A DNA stretch of 64,000 nt from Henckelia pumila (taxonomy: Eukaryota; Streptophyta; Magnoliopsida; Lamiales; Gesneriaceae). This document shows positions 37,830-47,980 of the stretch, piece by piece (the first letter of the stretch is position 1; the number at the start of each line of letters is the position of its first letter). A program made the translations under genes and the position numbers. The DNA lies in contig NC_133120.1 in assembly GCF_033568475.1 (NCBI RefSeq), positions 167,741,991 to 167,805,990 of the forward strand, in the 5' to 3' direction. A model generated the notes under the pieces. It saw nothing but the letters and a program-made list of their open reading frames with translations. It did no database searches and was not told the origin of the DNA.

Positions 37830-38735
37830 TGGTATTTTGAAATCATTATATCGTGGATAACTTTTTTGATGATCTTTACGGTATTTTGAAAAATTATACC
37901 GTGGCTAATTTTACAACGGTTTTATTTAAATTTCGCTAATAAATTAGCCATGGTTATTTAAAAAAATCGTGGATAAAAGAACTACGGTTTTTTAATACCG
38001 CGGTTGTTTAAACCACGGTTTTTTAAAAATTCGTGGTTAAAATAACCACGGTTTCCCCAAAAACCGTGGTTATTTTAACCACGGATTTTAAAAAAACCGT
38101 GGATACAATAACCACGGATTATTTAATACCGTGGTAAAAATAACCACGGTTTATTCAAAAATCGTGGTTATCTTAACCACGAATTTTTAAAAAATCGTGG
38201 TTATCTTAACCACGGTGTTTTTAAACCGTTGGTAATAATAACCATGGTTTTAAGCTACCGTTGGTAATTTAACCACGGTTTGAGAAACACTGTGGCTAAA
38301 TTACCAACGGTTTTTTAAAAACTGTGGTAGAATTACCTACGGTTTTATAAAAACCGTGGTTAATTTAACCACGGTTTTTATCTACCGTTGTTAATTTAGC
38401 CACGGTTTGACAAAAATTGTGGCCCAAATTACCAACGGTTTTAAAAAAACCGTGGTTAATCAACCACGGTTTTTTAAAAAAACGTTGCTAAATTAGCCAC
38501 GGTTTTTTAACAACCGTGGTTAATTTAACCACGGTTTTTATAAAACCATTGTTAATTTAGCCACGGTTTCCTAGAAATCCGTTGGTAATTTAACCACGGT
38601 TTTTTCAAAACCGTTGCTAAATTAACCACGGTTTTTAAAAAACCGTTGTTAACCTTAGCAACGGTTGATTTAACCACGGTTTCAAAAACCGTGGCTAAAA
38701 CCGTGGTTAAATTTGGTTTTGGGCGTGGCTAAAAC
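37830..38735 (+). repeat. Right subterminal palindromic repeat array of the CACTA element
   Basis: More than 30 copies of CCACGGTTTT/AAAACCGTGG, many with the variant ACCGTTGGTAATTT. The right array is longer than the left one and more diverged. Confidence 0.9.
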
Positions 38736-38753
38736 CAAAGAATTTTTGTAGTG

Positions 38754-39048
38754 CGAAGACAAATGAAAAGACTAAAGAGATATAAATTGATGGAATTGTG
38801 TTAGTCTATTCTCATTTCAATTTCAACAATGTAAATATATACACATTACTCACACAATTACAAACAAATTCCTAAACTTGGACAAGGAATTCGTTAGACT
38901 AAGTCACCGAATTGGTCAAGGAAATTTGAAATTTGAAAATTCAAAAACTAAATCTGATTCCTTTCTATTAAAGACTAATACTCAACTATAAATATTTCAT
39001 CTTTGGCATGCAACACATCTAAACATCACTGAAATGGACGATTATATT
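38754..39048 (+). pseudogene. Promoter and start codon of a disrupted small-gene family member
   Basis: AGACAAATGAAAAGACT at 38756 is also found upstream of the second and third family genes (41449, 43491). A TATA box (38997-39004) and leader almost identical to those of the gene at 39961 follow, and the ATG at 39034 opens MDDYI, the same first residues. After five codons the sequence turns into an LTR remnant. The CACTA element separates this part from its own upstream flank, since TTCATGCATGCAT near 31028 also occurs upstream of the third gene. Twice-broken gene. Confidence 0.7.
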
Positions 39049-39474
39049 TTGAAGAATTTTGATTTTCTGTTATGTTCGTTGCGGCTATCTTCCATCTGCT
39101 TATATAGAAAATTACACCGACTTTCATCTTGGATTTTAGGTCAACAGTAACTTACGGCCCAATTATAAAGTCAACATGGTCCAACCCTATAAGCCTTCAT
39201 TCATCAGTCTGATCTACTCTTGTACTTCGATCTGCATCGATCTGCCTGCAAGCTTTCCGCTTTACGGAAACTCCATCTGACTTTTAACCAAGTCACAATA
39301 CTCGAGCAATCTATCTACATGAACTCATCCGAAGACTCATCTGACCATCACATCGATCTGATCCCAGTATTCGATCTGGACCATGAACTTATCTGAACAC
39401 CGAGCTCATCTAATCTGTACTAGTCGATCCGATCTCTTCTCTATTCCCATTCAATCTGATAGAAGTATACTTCA
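39046..39474 (-). mobile_element. Truncated copia LTR remnant
   Basis: Similar along its length to the part of the copia LTR at about 46287-46709, including ACCGACTTTC.TCTTGG, a series of CATCTGA/GATCTGATC motifs, and an end at TACTTCA matching the LTR edge at 46709. The other half of the LTR is missing. It replaces the body of the broken small gene. Confidence 0.7.
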
Positions 39475-39913
39475 ACAGAAACATTCTTCATGAAATATTT
39501 AATAAATATTCACAATATATATATATGTATATATATATATGCATGATATTATAGTTATGTTATTTTAGTTTGCCTTCCAACGTACTTAATCATTTACGTA
39601 CGTGTATGTAAATATTTATTGTCTTTCAAGAGATAATGATATATCCACGTAAAATTGCGTACAAATTAATTAGCGATGATCGATATATGCTTTAAAAAAA
39701 CTATTTTTAACAAAAATAAATTAATTTAATTACATGGAATGGTTTTAGAATACGATCGAGTATATGTTTTTCACACGTCACTTGATATTTTATTATTCAG
39801 AAATGAATTTTAAAAGCCAACTAATTGACATATATCCACAAGGTTGATAATTAGACGGTATCGATTCATTTCTTTAGTAACTCAACAGTTAAATTCTAAG
39901 AGTAGTATTCAAC

Positions 39914-39921
39914 TATAAATA
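39914..39921 (+). promoter_or_regulatory. TATA box of the first intact small gene
   Basis: TATAAATA, 40 bases before the ATG. The same box and the leader GGCATGCAACACATC occur before the broken copy at 38997. Confidence 0.7.
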
Positions 39922-39960
39922 TTTCATCTTTGGCATGCAACACATCAAAACATCACTGAA

Positions 39961-40386
39961 ATGGACGATTATATAGGCAACTTTTGCAGTGGATTTTCTG
40001 GATCCAACAGTGAGTGCTCATCATATCTATCATATCCCATAAAGGCGCAGCCGAAGCTAATATGTTGTGCTGCCCCGAATGCCAAGGCTAAGCAAGTAGA
40101 GAAGAAGGGAGCTCATGGCAAAAAGATTGTTCCCCTAACATCATATGCGCCGACCCCAAAAGCGGCTGCGGCTCGCAAGAAACAAGAGGTTGTGAATAAA
40201 GGGAAGAATGTCACGTACCCCACAAAGACAAAGACAAAAGTTTCTGCTGCTGTGATGAAGAAGCAAGCTAAGGGCAGCAAAGTTGGTGTGGTGGCGTCCT
40301 ATACGTCAACAACGAAGTCGAAAGTGGTTGTTTCTATGGAGAAAGAAGAGTATGTGAAGGTCGTTGCTGGTTTTCTTAAGTTCTAG
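39961..40386 (+). CDS. Orphan small protein, family member A (141 aa, internal repeats)
   Basis: Intronless 141-residue frame with a good TATA box 40 bases upstream. I do not recognise the family. The N terminus is Cys/Ser-rich (NFCSGFSGSNSECSSY, then LICCA at 33-37). The rest is rich in Lys, Ala, Val and Thr and holds three loosely matching repeats of about 23-26 residues starting GKKIVPLTSY (53), GKNVTYPTKT (81) and GSKVGVVASY (105), each ending in a basic KKQ/KKQ/EKE element. The C terminus (VVVSMEKEEYV) may correspond to the SVKKEEP tail of members B and C. No signal peptide or membrane helix. Its upstream DNA is tandemly duplicated before member B, and a broken sister lies just upstream. 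Nuclear or cytosolic basic protein is a guess only. Confidence 0.65.
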   Translation: MDDYIGNFCSGFSGSNSECSSYLSYPIKAQPKLICCAAPNAKAKQVEKKGAHGKKIVPLTSYAPTPKAAAARKKQEVVNKGKNVTYPTKTKTKVSAAVMKKQAKGSKVGVVASYTSTTKSKVVVSMEKEEYVKVVAGFLKF

Positions 40387-41088
40387 ATATCATGTGTTTA
40401 GTGCTTATATATAATTAATGGAATATCAATAATCAAAGTTAATTAGCGCTGTTGTTGATATGAATATACCTTTACATTGAGGTATTAGTTAATTAGTTAT
40501 ATGATCTTATAATAAAGTTTATTTTATGGTTTAATCTATTCAAAATTGTTTAGTCTCTTTCACGTCTAACTTTGCTGCATGCCCTTAGCTTGCTTTCGAC
40601 CAAATCGATCGAATCAACTAACCGATACTGTTTTCGACCAAATCTCGAACAGACGATTTTCACGCCTAAAACCAAACAAATCGAATTGAATAAAAGAATT
40701 TATAATAAGCAAACTAAATAAAAGTTTTTTTTTATAAAAAAAGTTAAAGAAATATTAATGAAGGCTTTCAATCATAATTTTTCTGTTCCAAGATGAGCAT
40801 CTAATAAGTTATCTTTTTTCGGAGATCAGACGAAACATTCTGTATGAAATATATATTTAATAAATATTCACAATTAATATATGCATGATTTGCTTTCCAA
40901 CGTACATAATCATTTACGTGTATGTAAATATTTTTGTTTTCCAAGAGATAATGATATATATATCCACATAAAATTGCGTACAAATTAATTAGCGATGATC
41001 GATGTATGCATTAAAAAAACTATTTTTAACCAAAAAAATAAAATTAACTTAATTACATGGAATGGTTTTAGAATACGATCGAGTATAT
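40387..41088. other. 3' flank of small gene A and duplicated promoter unit of gene B
   Basis: From 40831 the sequence repeats that starting at 39478 (GAAACATTC..GTATGAAATAT, AATCATTTACGT, TTAGCGATGATCGAT, GGAATGGTTTTAGAATACGA). The gene units therefore arose by tandem duplication of about 1.3 kb. No extra gene. Confidence 0.7.
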
Positions 41089-41097
41089 GTTTTTCAC

Positions 41098-41218
41098 GGT
41101 TAAGTCGATGCTACCTGCAGGGTAGTGCCCTTACACGTCATGATTGGTTAAAATCAGTGGGCCCCACGCTGCCACGTCACTCGCAGGGCACTACCCTGCA
41201 GGTAGCATCGACTTAACC
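41098..41218. mobile_element. Mutator-type MITE in the promoter of small gene B
   Basis: 121-bp element with perfect terminal repeats (GGTTAAGTCGATGCTACCTG..) flanked by the exact 9-bp repeat gtttttcac (41089-41097, 41219-41227). The corresponding site upstream of gene A (near 39768) is empty, so the insertion came after the gene duplication. Confidence 0.95.
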
Positions 41219-41482
41219 GTTTTTCACACATCATTTGTTATTTATTATTTATAATATATATGAATTTTAAAAGCCAACTGATTGATATATATCCACAAGG
41301 TTGATTGATAATTAGATCGACGGTATCGATTCGTTTCTTTAGTAACTCAAAAGTCAAATTTGTAAGAGTAATTAAGGAGTCATGAATTGTTGAATATAGG
41401 GTATTAATGTATGTATTTATTATCTGTTGTGTTATTAATGAACGGTGGAAGACAAATGAAAAGACCAATATCTTTCTTCAAC

Positions 41483-41490
41483 TATAAATA
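41483..41490 (+). promoter_or_regulatory. TATA box of small gene B
   Basis: TATAAATA in CAACTATAAATA, the same context as in gene A. It puts the transcript start near 41515, downstream of the in-frame ATG at 41507 and upstream of the ATG at 41564. Confidence 0.6.
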
Positions 41491-41563
41491 TGCCATATAT
41501 CTTTGCATGACTACAAAAAGAAAGAAAAGAATCTCTGATATTGAAATATTTGAAGTTGCTGAA

Positions 41564-41782
41564 ATGAATAGGAGTTCATGTTGCAGTGGGCGTTCTGGAG
41601 CGAAGAATGTGTCACCATTTTCGAAACCGAATCCCGTAAAGAGTGAGACCAAACCATGTTCTGTTGCTGTCAATATTGTGAAGCCTGAACAAGGTGGGGT
41701 GAAGCAGGAACCTACTGGTGTTCCAGTTTCCGCCCCGAAAGCATTCGCAGCTGCTTCTGTTAAGAAAGAAGAGCCCATGTAG
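41564..41782 (+). CDS. Orphan small protein, family member B (72 aa)
   Basis: 72 residues from the ATG at 41564. The frame is open to 41411, but the TATA position and the alignment with member C favour this start. The order of features is a Cys-rich start (SSCCSGRSG), a KP-rich middle with two psi-K-x-E sites (VKPE, VKQE), a PKAFA motif and the tail SVKKEEPM with a third site (VKKE). Member C has the same order. No signal peptide, no known domain, net charge near neutral. The 3' flank (GTTCTA..TGTG, then ATCTGA-TAAAGATAGCA) is also shared with member C. Function unknown. Clustered SUMO-consensus sites suggest a SUMO-modified or SUMO-mimicking peptide, but this rests on motif matching alone. 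Confidence 0.65.
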   Translation: MNRSSCCSGRSGAKNVSPFSKPNPVKSETKPCSVAVNIVKPEQGGVKQEPTGVPVSAPKAFAAASVKKEEPM

Positions 41783-42394
41783 CTAGCTAGCTAGCTAGGC
41801 TTTCTTGGGTTCTAGTTATGTGCTAAGTGCTTAATTATTTAAGTGGAATTAATTAATTAATATGTTATTGATTGAATAATTAATATGTTATTGGTTGATC
41901 TAGCTACCTAGCTATCTGATTAAAGATAGCAAACTTATTATAATTAATAAAAATGCCTTTATAATATTAAGGTATGTTCTAGATTGTTGTGTTATTAATT
42001 CTGATCATAATTAATACTCGATCGATCGATGCGATATCGCTTCTTTTCATTGTCGTTAAAAATTGATCGAATTCCCGAAGACAGATCGATTCGAGATTTC
42101 AGGTCGGCTTTAATACGTAGCTAGCTTGTATAATTTATATATATACGTGCATCAGCATAAACAAACCAATTAAGGCTTAAATTCATGATCATTGAAGTAG
42201 TACTGGATTATATTGCATCATCATGCTAAGGATTGTTAAAATTATAGCAATCATGAAATGAGTATGGATATATGCATGGTTTATACATATATATAATATA
42301 TAATTTGAATTAATGATGAACCGAAAATTTTAAATATATAGTTAACAATTTGACATATGCTAAGAGCGTGCATGGTTACGTTGAAGATGTACGT

Positions 42395-42397
<3 letters not shown>

Positions 42398-42441
<44 letters not shown>
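42398..42441. repeat. (TAA)n microsatellite
   Basis: About 14 uninterrupted TAA units. Confidence 0.95.
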
Positions 42442-42442
<1 letters not shown>

Positions 42443-42782
42443 TGTTTACATATGTTTAGTACTTTAGTTACCTTTCAGAAACTTTTGGAACAAGAACACA
42501 TGGTATACCTATCAGGCTATCAGCGAAAAATTAGTTCAAAAAACAAATTAAAATGCGAGATAATTCTTTTTATATATGTACGATTATATATACTTAAAAA
42601 GGTGAGATTAATGGATATATAATTAAATATAATAACACATGTATATTTTTCGTGCTTTGCACGGTATATATTCAGTTTTTATTTATCTCTTTTCATAGAT
42701 GATATATATATAATGTTACAGTATGTCAATCCATTATTCGTTTCTGGTCTTGACTTGTGTTAAGCGATAATTTGAAGAGAAA

Positions 42783-42962
42783 TGCTAGATGTACATCTCA
42801 GTGTACACCTTGGTTTACACACTTCTTTATAATTATAAAACTTTCCTTGATTAACTAGATATTTATTTCTTATCATTGATATTTTGCAATTAATGAGGGA
42901 AATTAATGAGGAAAATTAGAAAAATTTTAAGTAAGGATATAAACCAAGGTGTACATCTAGCA
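42783..42962. mobile_element. 180-bp MITE-like inverted repeat
   Basis: TGCTAGATGTACA and CCTTGGTTTA at the left are mirrored by TAAACCAAGG and TGTACATCTAGCA at the right, with an extra 12 bases (TCTCAGTGTACA) in the left arm. The interior is AT-rich. Duplication uncertain. Confidence 0.6.
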
Positions 42963-43624
42963 ATATTTTTCTAATTTGAATACATTGATCAAGTAGTCTG
43001 TACCCCTAAAACTAAAGCGTATTTGCAATTTCTTAATAAATTATTATTATTGGAATTTCCTTAACAAAAGAACTTATGTCATTTGGACTAAGACTAACTA
43101 ATATACGGGTACACAATTAATTTCAGATATTTGGTGATCATTCATGAATGCATTGAAATAAGATTGAATATATATATATATATATTTATATAATATAATA
43201 ATAATATAATATATATATATAATATTAATAAATTAGTTAATTGTTACATATTTATCAGATTCTAATTTTCATGATTTTCAATAAATTAAAAATAAAATCC
43301 AAATCATTTAAAATACGCGGAGTATATATGGTAAACTGTTGAATGGTATTATACTTGTTTCGAGACATTAACTAAGCTATATGTCATTAATATATACACA
43401 CAGATACAGAAAAGTTTTTGATCGTCGTTCATGCATGCATGAATGAAGCGACATTGGATAAATTTATTTTCGGTTATTAATGAATGATGGGAGACAAATG
43501 AAAAGACTCATTTTTGCCTATGAATATTCATCTTAATTTGACAACCCATTTCCATTACCATATAAAAAAAGCCTGTTAATTTTCATATAATAAATAAATA
43601 ATATCCTGAAATATTGTCGCTGAT

Positions 43625-43858
43625 ATGGAAAGTTATACTAGGGATTGTTGCGGTGGATGTGCTGGAGTGAACAATGTGTACAATTGTTCGAATCGTGTAA
43701 TTCGACACTCTCCGGTATGTTCTGCGGTGAAGGTGAAGCCCGAACCAGTTGTCAAAATTGAAGCTAAGAGCAGCATATTCGGTACTGGAGTCACGCCATG
43801 TGCGGCGCCGTCCATTCCGAAAGCATTTGCTTCTGTTAAGAAGGAAGAGCCCCTCTAG
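43625..43858 (+). CDS. Orphan small protein, family member C (77 aa)
   Basis: 77-residue intronless frame. The start is MESYTRDCCGGCAG, Cys-rich like members A and B. It then has VKPE and VKIE in KVKPEPVVKIEAK, a PKAFA motif, and the tail ASVKKEEPL. It therefore shares with member B the tail, the PKAFA element and three psi-K-x-E sites in the same order, although other positions have diverged widely. That pattern suggests selection on the motifs. The 3' flank repeats that of member B. No known domain, no signal peptide. Probably a lineage-specific gene. Confidence 0.65.
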   Translation: MESYTRDCCGGCAGVNNVYNCSNRVIRHSPVCSAVKVKPEPVVKIEAKSSIFGTGVTPCAAPSIPKAFASVKKEEPL

Positions 43859-44231
43859 TTTCCCTTGTGTTCTAAGTTAATTTGTGTTAAAGCTAAGGGC
43901 TGATTATTTATATATAAATTATTATATATATATGTCATGGTTTGATATCTAGCTAGCTAGCTATCTGACTAAAGATAGCACAGTTGTTGAACATAATTGC
44001 GCGCCTATATATATATTAAGGCATGCATGTTCTAAATAAAGCTAGCTTGTGTTATATTAATCTTTGTCGTGCTCTCTTAATTCGTTTTGTTGTTTGTCTA
44101 TATTGAATCAATAATGGGTTAATGATTAATTAAACATTCTATATAATGAGACATGACAATTTAATGTATGTATAATTGTCATGTTTATACAAGCGTGATA
44201 TACATACTTGAATATTTTACCTCTTCAGAAA

Positions 44232-45151
44232 CTAGAAAAACACATAGTAAATCATACTAATCAGCAGCAAACTAGCACAAAGAGCAGAGTAATGTAACTT
44301 GTTTGCAGGAGCCCCATTGGCTTGAATATGCTCAGCCACATCGAAATTACCTGTTATTAAATGAAACATAGAACGAAAAAATTAGTCAAACGTGACGCAC
44401 GCCAATAATTTCTTGACATGAATTATATATATGTACAGATATGATACCTCTTTTGGGTCCGTTGCCGCAACCAGATGCAATTGTGTCGCGTATATCGCTT
44501 AGCGTAGCTCTGTTGTAGAACAAAAACTGATCGAATATGCCATGTATGCAGGCTAGGACGTTTTGTGTCTCAGTTACGCAGGGTCCATTGCAGTACTGAT
44601 CCGCGTAATCGGGCGGCACGTCGAGTTCTCCGCCTTGGTTCAATCTGTATGCTGCACCACAGCTACTATATATCTGTTTGGATTCCAAATCCTCACTTCA
44701 TGTTAAAGATGGGCGTGTTGAAAAAGCATATATATATATATATATATATGTACTGATCATATTAGGGAAAATTGCTACTTACATACTTATCACCGAAACA
44801 TTCCAAAGCTTTATTGTATATAAGATCAGAACTTGTGCCTACAATACCTCCTTGAGGCAAGTACCCACTCGACCCTCCTTCATTTCCTGCCTCCGGCAAA
44901 TAGTCGTTCGCGACGACTCCCGCGGCCCCTAAATTAGGATACTCATATGCCCTTCCTGCAAGACAACATCGACCCCATCGAAATATATATACGTCAATTC
45001 ATTACAAAAATAAAGAGACAATTTGTGTTTGGCTAGTTGAAAGTTATAATATAATGTGCACATATATACCAAAATTGCAAGTGGAAGAGGAGATGAAAAT
45101 GAAAATCAAAACTACTGCAGGACCATGCTTATTATATGTTGCGAATGCCAT
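44232..45151 (-). CDS. Secreted/anchored Cys-rich DUF7731-like protein
   Basis: Four exons in transcript order: 45070-45151, 44783-44955, 44448-44673, 44232-44350. GT-AG introns, phases fit, 199 residues. An N-terminal hydrophobic stretch (VVLIFIFISSSTC, about residues 13-25) looks like a signal peptide. A Gly-rich linker follows, then the conserved domain ALECFGDKYIYSSCGAAYRL, LDVPPDYADQYCNGPC, ETQNVLACIHGI, FYNRATLSDIRDTI and SGCG, with about eight cysteines likely paired outside the cell. The C terminus ends in a hydrophobic tail (YSALCASLLLISMIYYVFF), so a membrane or GPI anchor is expected. The domain fits a plant-only family I know as DUF7731; its function is not established. The family name is from memory. 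Confidence 0.85.
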
Positions 45152-45895
45152 CGAAATTTATAATCCAAGTCAAGATTTGGGCGATGTGTTATATAGACAA
45201 GAATATGGCGAGAATGTAGAATTAACGAAATTCTAAAAGAATGGATGATTATGCAGAAAGAATGGTTGGTTTTTCAAGTAATCTATTATTTTAGGACACA
45301 GAAGAATTTTAGTGTTGATCAAGAAAATTTGTATGTCTTAAATTAGCAGATGGGTGGTTGGACAATTTGCACCAACTTGAACAAATTTAAATTTTTGGGC
45401 TACAAATTAATCAAACCTACACCGATCCACCTTGAAGAACAAGTTATGGTTTTTATTTATTATTTGTTAAAAAAAGCGAGTTATAATATAAATATATACC
45501 GTGGTTACTTTTGATTTTGGGCAAAATCAATCAAGGTTGAAAGGCGTATAGTTTATTTAATATAATTATATAAATAAATAGTATGAAGGGTACGTGTATC
45601 ATTTATGTAAAAAGTTGAATATTTTAAAATTGGCGAAACTTAAATATCGCAAGAATACAATCATGAATCAATCTTTGCCCATGATAATCAACGAGTTACG
45701 TTTGCAAACTTATCTATTAATCAAAAGGGAATTTAAGATTTACCTAACAATAATTTTCTAATGCCTTAATTTTAATTAATATATATATATATATATGTCG
45801 TCTTTAATTACATTTCCTCTTATATTTTATCCGTATTTTCTAAGTATAAATGTTATCCATTGATCGTCTTCATCCCGCGAATGAAGTACAATATC
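45152..45895. other. Spacer between the DUF7731-like gene and the copia LTR
   Basis: Promoter side of the minus-strand gene. AT-rich with a short AT dinucleotide run near 45780. No other gene seen. Confidence 0.4.
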
Positions 45896-46709
45896 TGTTA
45901 GGATCAATAGAACATATTCGATATTCTTCAAAAAATTCACCACACGCACAGCAACAAGAACACAATTCCAGAAATTTTATAAAACTAACACACAAATCAA
46001 TCACCAAACTCACGCGAAAACGATTTAAACAACACAAGTATTTACGTGGTTCGGCAATGAATTTGCCTACATCCACGGGAGAGCAACACAACACTTTTAT
46101 TAATCACGAACCAAGAAGAAGATATAATTCAAGCCCAGAAACAGAGCTTTTACAATTCACATCAGACCAACTCTAACGCTAGATACAGACTCAATTCAAT
46201 ACTCAAATCTTTGAATTCTCTCATCATAATATGCGCATCAGTTCTCTCCCTCTGAATTCTCTTCCTTCTTCTCTCTCGAAATCGTTTCTGTAAGTTGAAG
46301 AATCAGTTGTTTCTGTTATTCTGTTGCAGCTGCTTCCATATGCTTACATAGTGAAAAACCACCGACTTTCTTCTTGGGCTTTTAGGTCAGAAAATTGCTC
46401 GGCCCATTCTTCATTCAACATGACCCAACTCGATAAGCCTCTAACATCAATCTGTTATGTTCTCATACTTTGATCTGCCTTCAAGCTTCACTCCAGCTTT
46501 GTGGACAATTCATCTGACTTCTGACCAAGTCCCAGTATTTGAGCAATCGATCTTCCTGAGGAACTCATCTGCCCATATAACTTCGATCCGATCTAATCAG
46601 TAGTTGATCTGATCATGAACTTATCTGACACTAAGCTCATCAGACCACTGCTCTTCGACCTGATCCATTCTCTTTTCTTTTCCAGTCAAGTTGGTAGAAG
46701 CACACTTCA
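45896..46709 (-). mobile_element. 3' LTR of the copia element
   Basis: On the minus strand it begins TGAAGTGTGCTTCTACC at 46709 and ends CTAACA at 45896 (814 bp). It is preceded, in element orientation, by the polypurine tract AAGGTGGAGATTTT (46710-46723). Confidence 0.85.
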
Positions 46710-46723
46710 AAAATCTCCACCTT

Positions 46724-47778
46724 GATTCTTTCAGGTTGACTGCTGCTCTCCATCTAGCCTTCTTTGGCTAATTTCCAATCACCGCATTAACTAAGTCCAA
46801 ACACTTCTTGAACTTAGCATACGGCAGTGACTTTGTCATAGCATCTGCAGGATTTTCATCTAATGATATCTTCTCAAGGATCACATCTCCTTTTTCGATG
46901 ACATCTATAACGAAATGAATTTTCACATCTATGTGTTTGGATCTTTCATGATAGACTTAGTGTTTTATCAAGTGTATCGCACTTTGGTTGTCACAGTGTA
47001 CTACAACTTGATCTTGCTTCACCCCAAGCTCTGCTATCATCCCTTTTAGCCACAACCCTTTTTTATGGTCTCGGTAACAGCTATGAATTCTGCTTCAGTG
47101 GTAGAAAAGGCAACCACTCACTGTAGATTTGACTTCCAAGTAATTGATGTGCCATAAAAGGTGAACACATATCCAGTCAATGACATCTTAGTGTCTAGTA
47201 GGGGTGCAAACGAACTGAATCGAGCTGAATAATGGTAAAATTTTAAGGCTCGAATTCGGATCGATAAGAGTATATTCAAGTTCGAGCTCGATTCGAACAT
47301 CGATAATTTCAAATATTTTGGCTTGAACTCGGCTAAAAATGAAGTTCGAGTTCGAGTTCGGCTCGAAACATTCGAACCTATTCGTGAACTATTGCTCGGA
47401 TATTATGGTTTGAAAAGCTCGAAATGTTTGAAAATGTTTGAAATGTATATATATTTATTATATAATTATATTATATTAATTAAATATTAAGGCTCCCGAA
47501 CTATCGAACATAATAATTTTGGCTCGAGTTTGGCTCGTAAAAAAGTTTGAACATGTTCGAATTCGGATTGAGTTCGATAAGTTTGAATATGAATCAAATA
47601 TTTATCGAGCGGCCTCATAAAGCTCATGAAACGGCTCGGTTCGTTTGCACCCCTAGTGTCTAGGCTCCTAGAAAAATATTAATCCACATATCCAACCATA
47701 GGATCAATTTCATCTTGCTGTTTCTCAAACTTCAACCGAAGCCCAGTAGTGTTTATGAGATATCTGAGAATCCATTTA
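46724..47778 (-). pseudogene. Copia pol, RNase H end (split by a hAT MITE)
   Basis: Minus-strand reading in order: KWILRYLINTTGLRLKFEK, (hAT MITE at 47199-47655), KMSLTGYVFTFYGTSITWKS, FSTTEAEFIAVTE, VVVHCDNQSAIHLIKH, a stop, VYHERSKHIDVKIHFV, NPADAMTKSLPYAKFKKCLD. This is the C-terminal RT connection and RNase H of a Ty1/copia polyprotein. The stop near 46962 and the insertions make it inactive. It continues in frame of homology with 55144 and up, across the Tourist-like element. Confidence 0.88.
47199..47655. mobile_element. hAT-type MITE, copy 2
   Basis: 457 bp, ends TAGGGGTGCAAACGAAC and GTTTGCACCCCTA, flanked by the exact 8-bp repeat gtgtctag (47191-47198, 47656-47663). Inserted in the copia RNase H region. 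Same family as 7464-7926. Confidence 0.95.
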
Positions 47779-47980
47779 GGCCCCGTTTGATACAAGGATG
47801 AGATAACTCTTGGACTAGAAGATTGATTGATAAGTGGTTGATAAGGGAAGATATGTATGTATTGATAGTTTATTTTTATGTTTGGTGTGGTTTTTAAAGG
47901 TGGGATAAGTTAGTATATATTATTTAGATGGACCAAAATACCCTCCTTTCTCACCCAAATATTCTTCCTCAAACCCATCA

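Larger units (their letters stand above)
31216..38753 (+). mobile_element. CACTA (En/Spm) transposon, deletion derivative
   Basis: 7.5-kb element with ends CACTACAAAAAAATT and AATTTTTGTAGTG, the diagnostic CACTA terminal repeat. Both subterminal regions (31236-31795 and 37830-38735) are packed with TAGCCACGGTTTT/AAAACCGTGGCTA palindromes, the kind of arrays TNPA-type proteins bind. The interior holds a cut-down TNPD/TNP2 gene, a retrotransposon fragment, a GC-rich hairpin array and an internal direct repeat of about 150 bp (35093-35230 and 35709-35860). The expected 3-bp duplication is not exact: cga occurs on the right and, two bases away from the end, on the left. Not autonomous. Confidence 0.88.
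41783..43624. other. Spacer between small genes B and C
   Basis: AT-rich with GATC/CTAG-rich short repeats. It contains a (TAA)n microsatellite (42398-42441), a MITE-like palindrome (42783-42962) and the promoter of gene C, including GAGACAAATGAAAAGACT near 43490. No other gene. Confidence 0.6.

Noticed and set aside
31216..38753. CRISPR-like or satellite array reading of the CCACGGTTTT repeats
   Set aside because: The host is a plant; the repeats alternate in orientation and are bounded by CACTA termini, which explains them fully.
44740..44760. AT dinucleotide runs here and near 57258 and 61000 as functional elements
   Set aside because: Ordinary microsatellites in AT-rich DNA.
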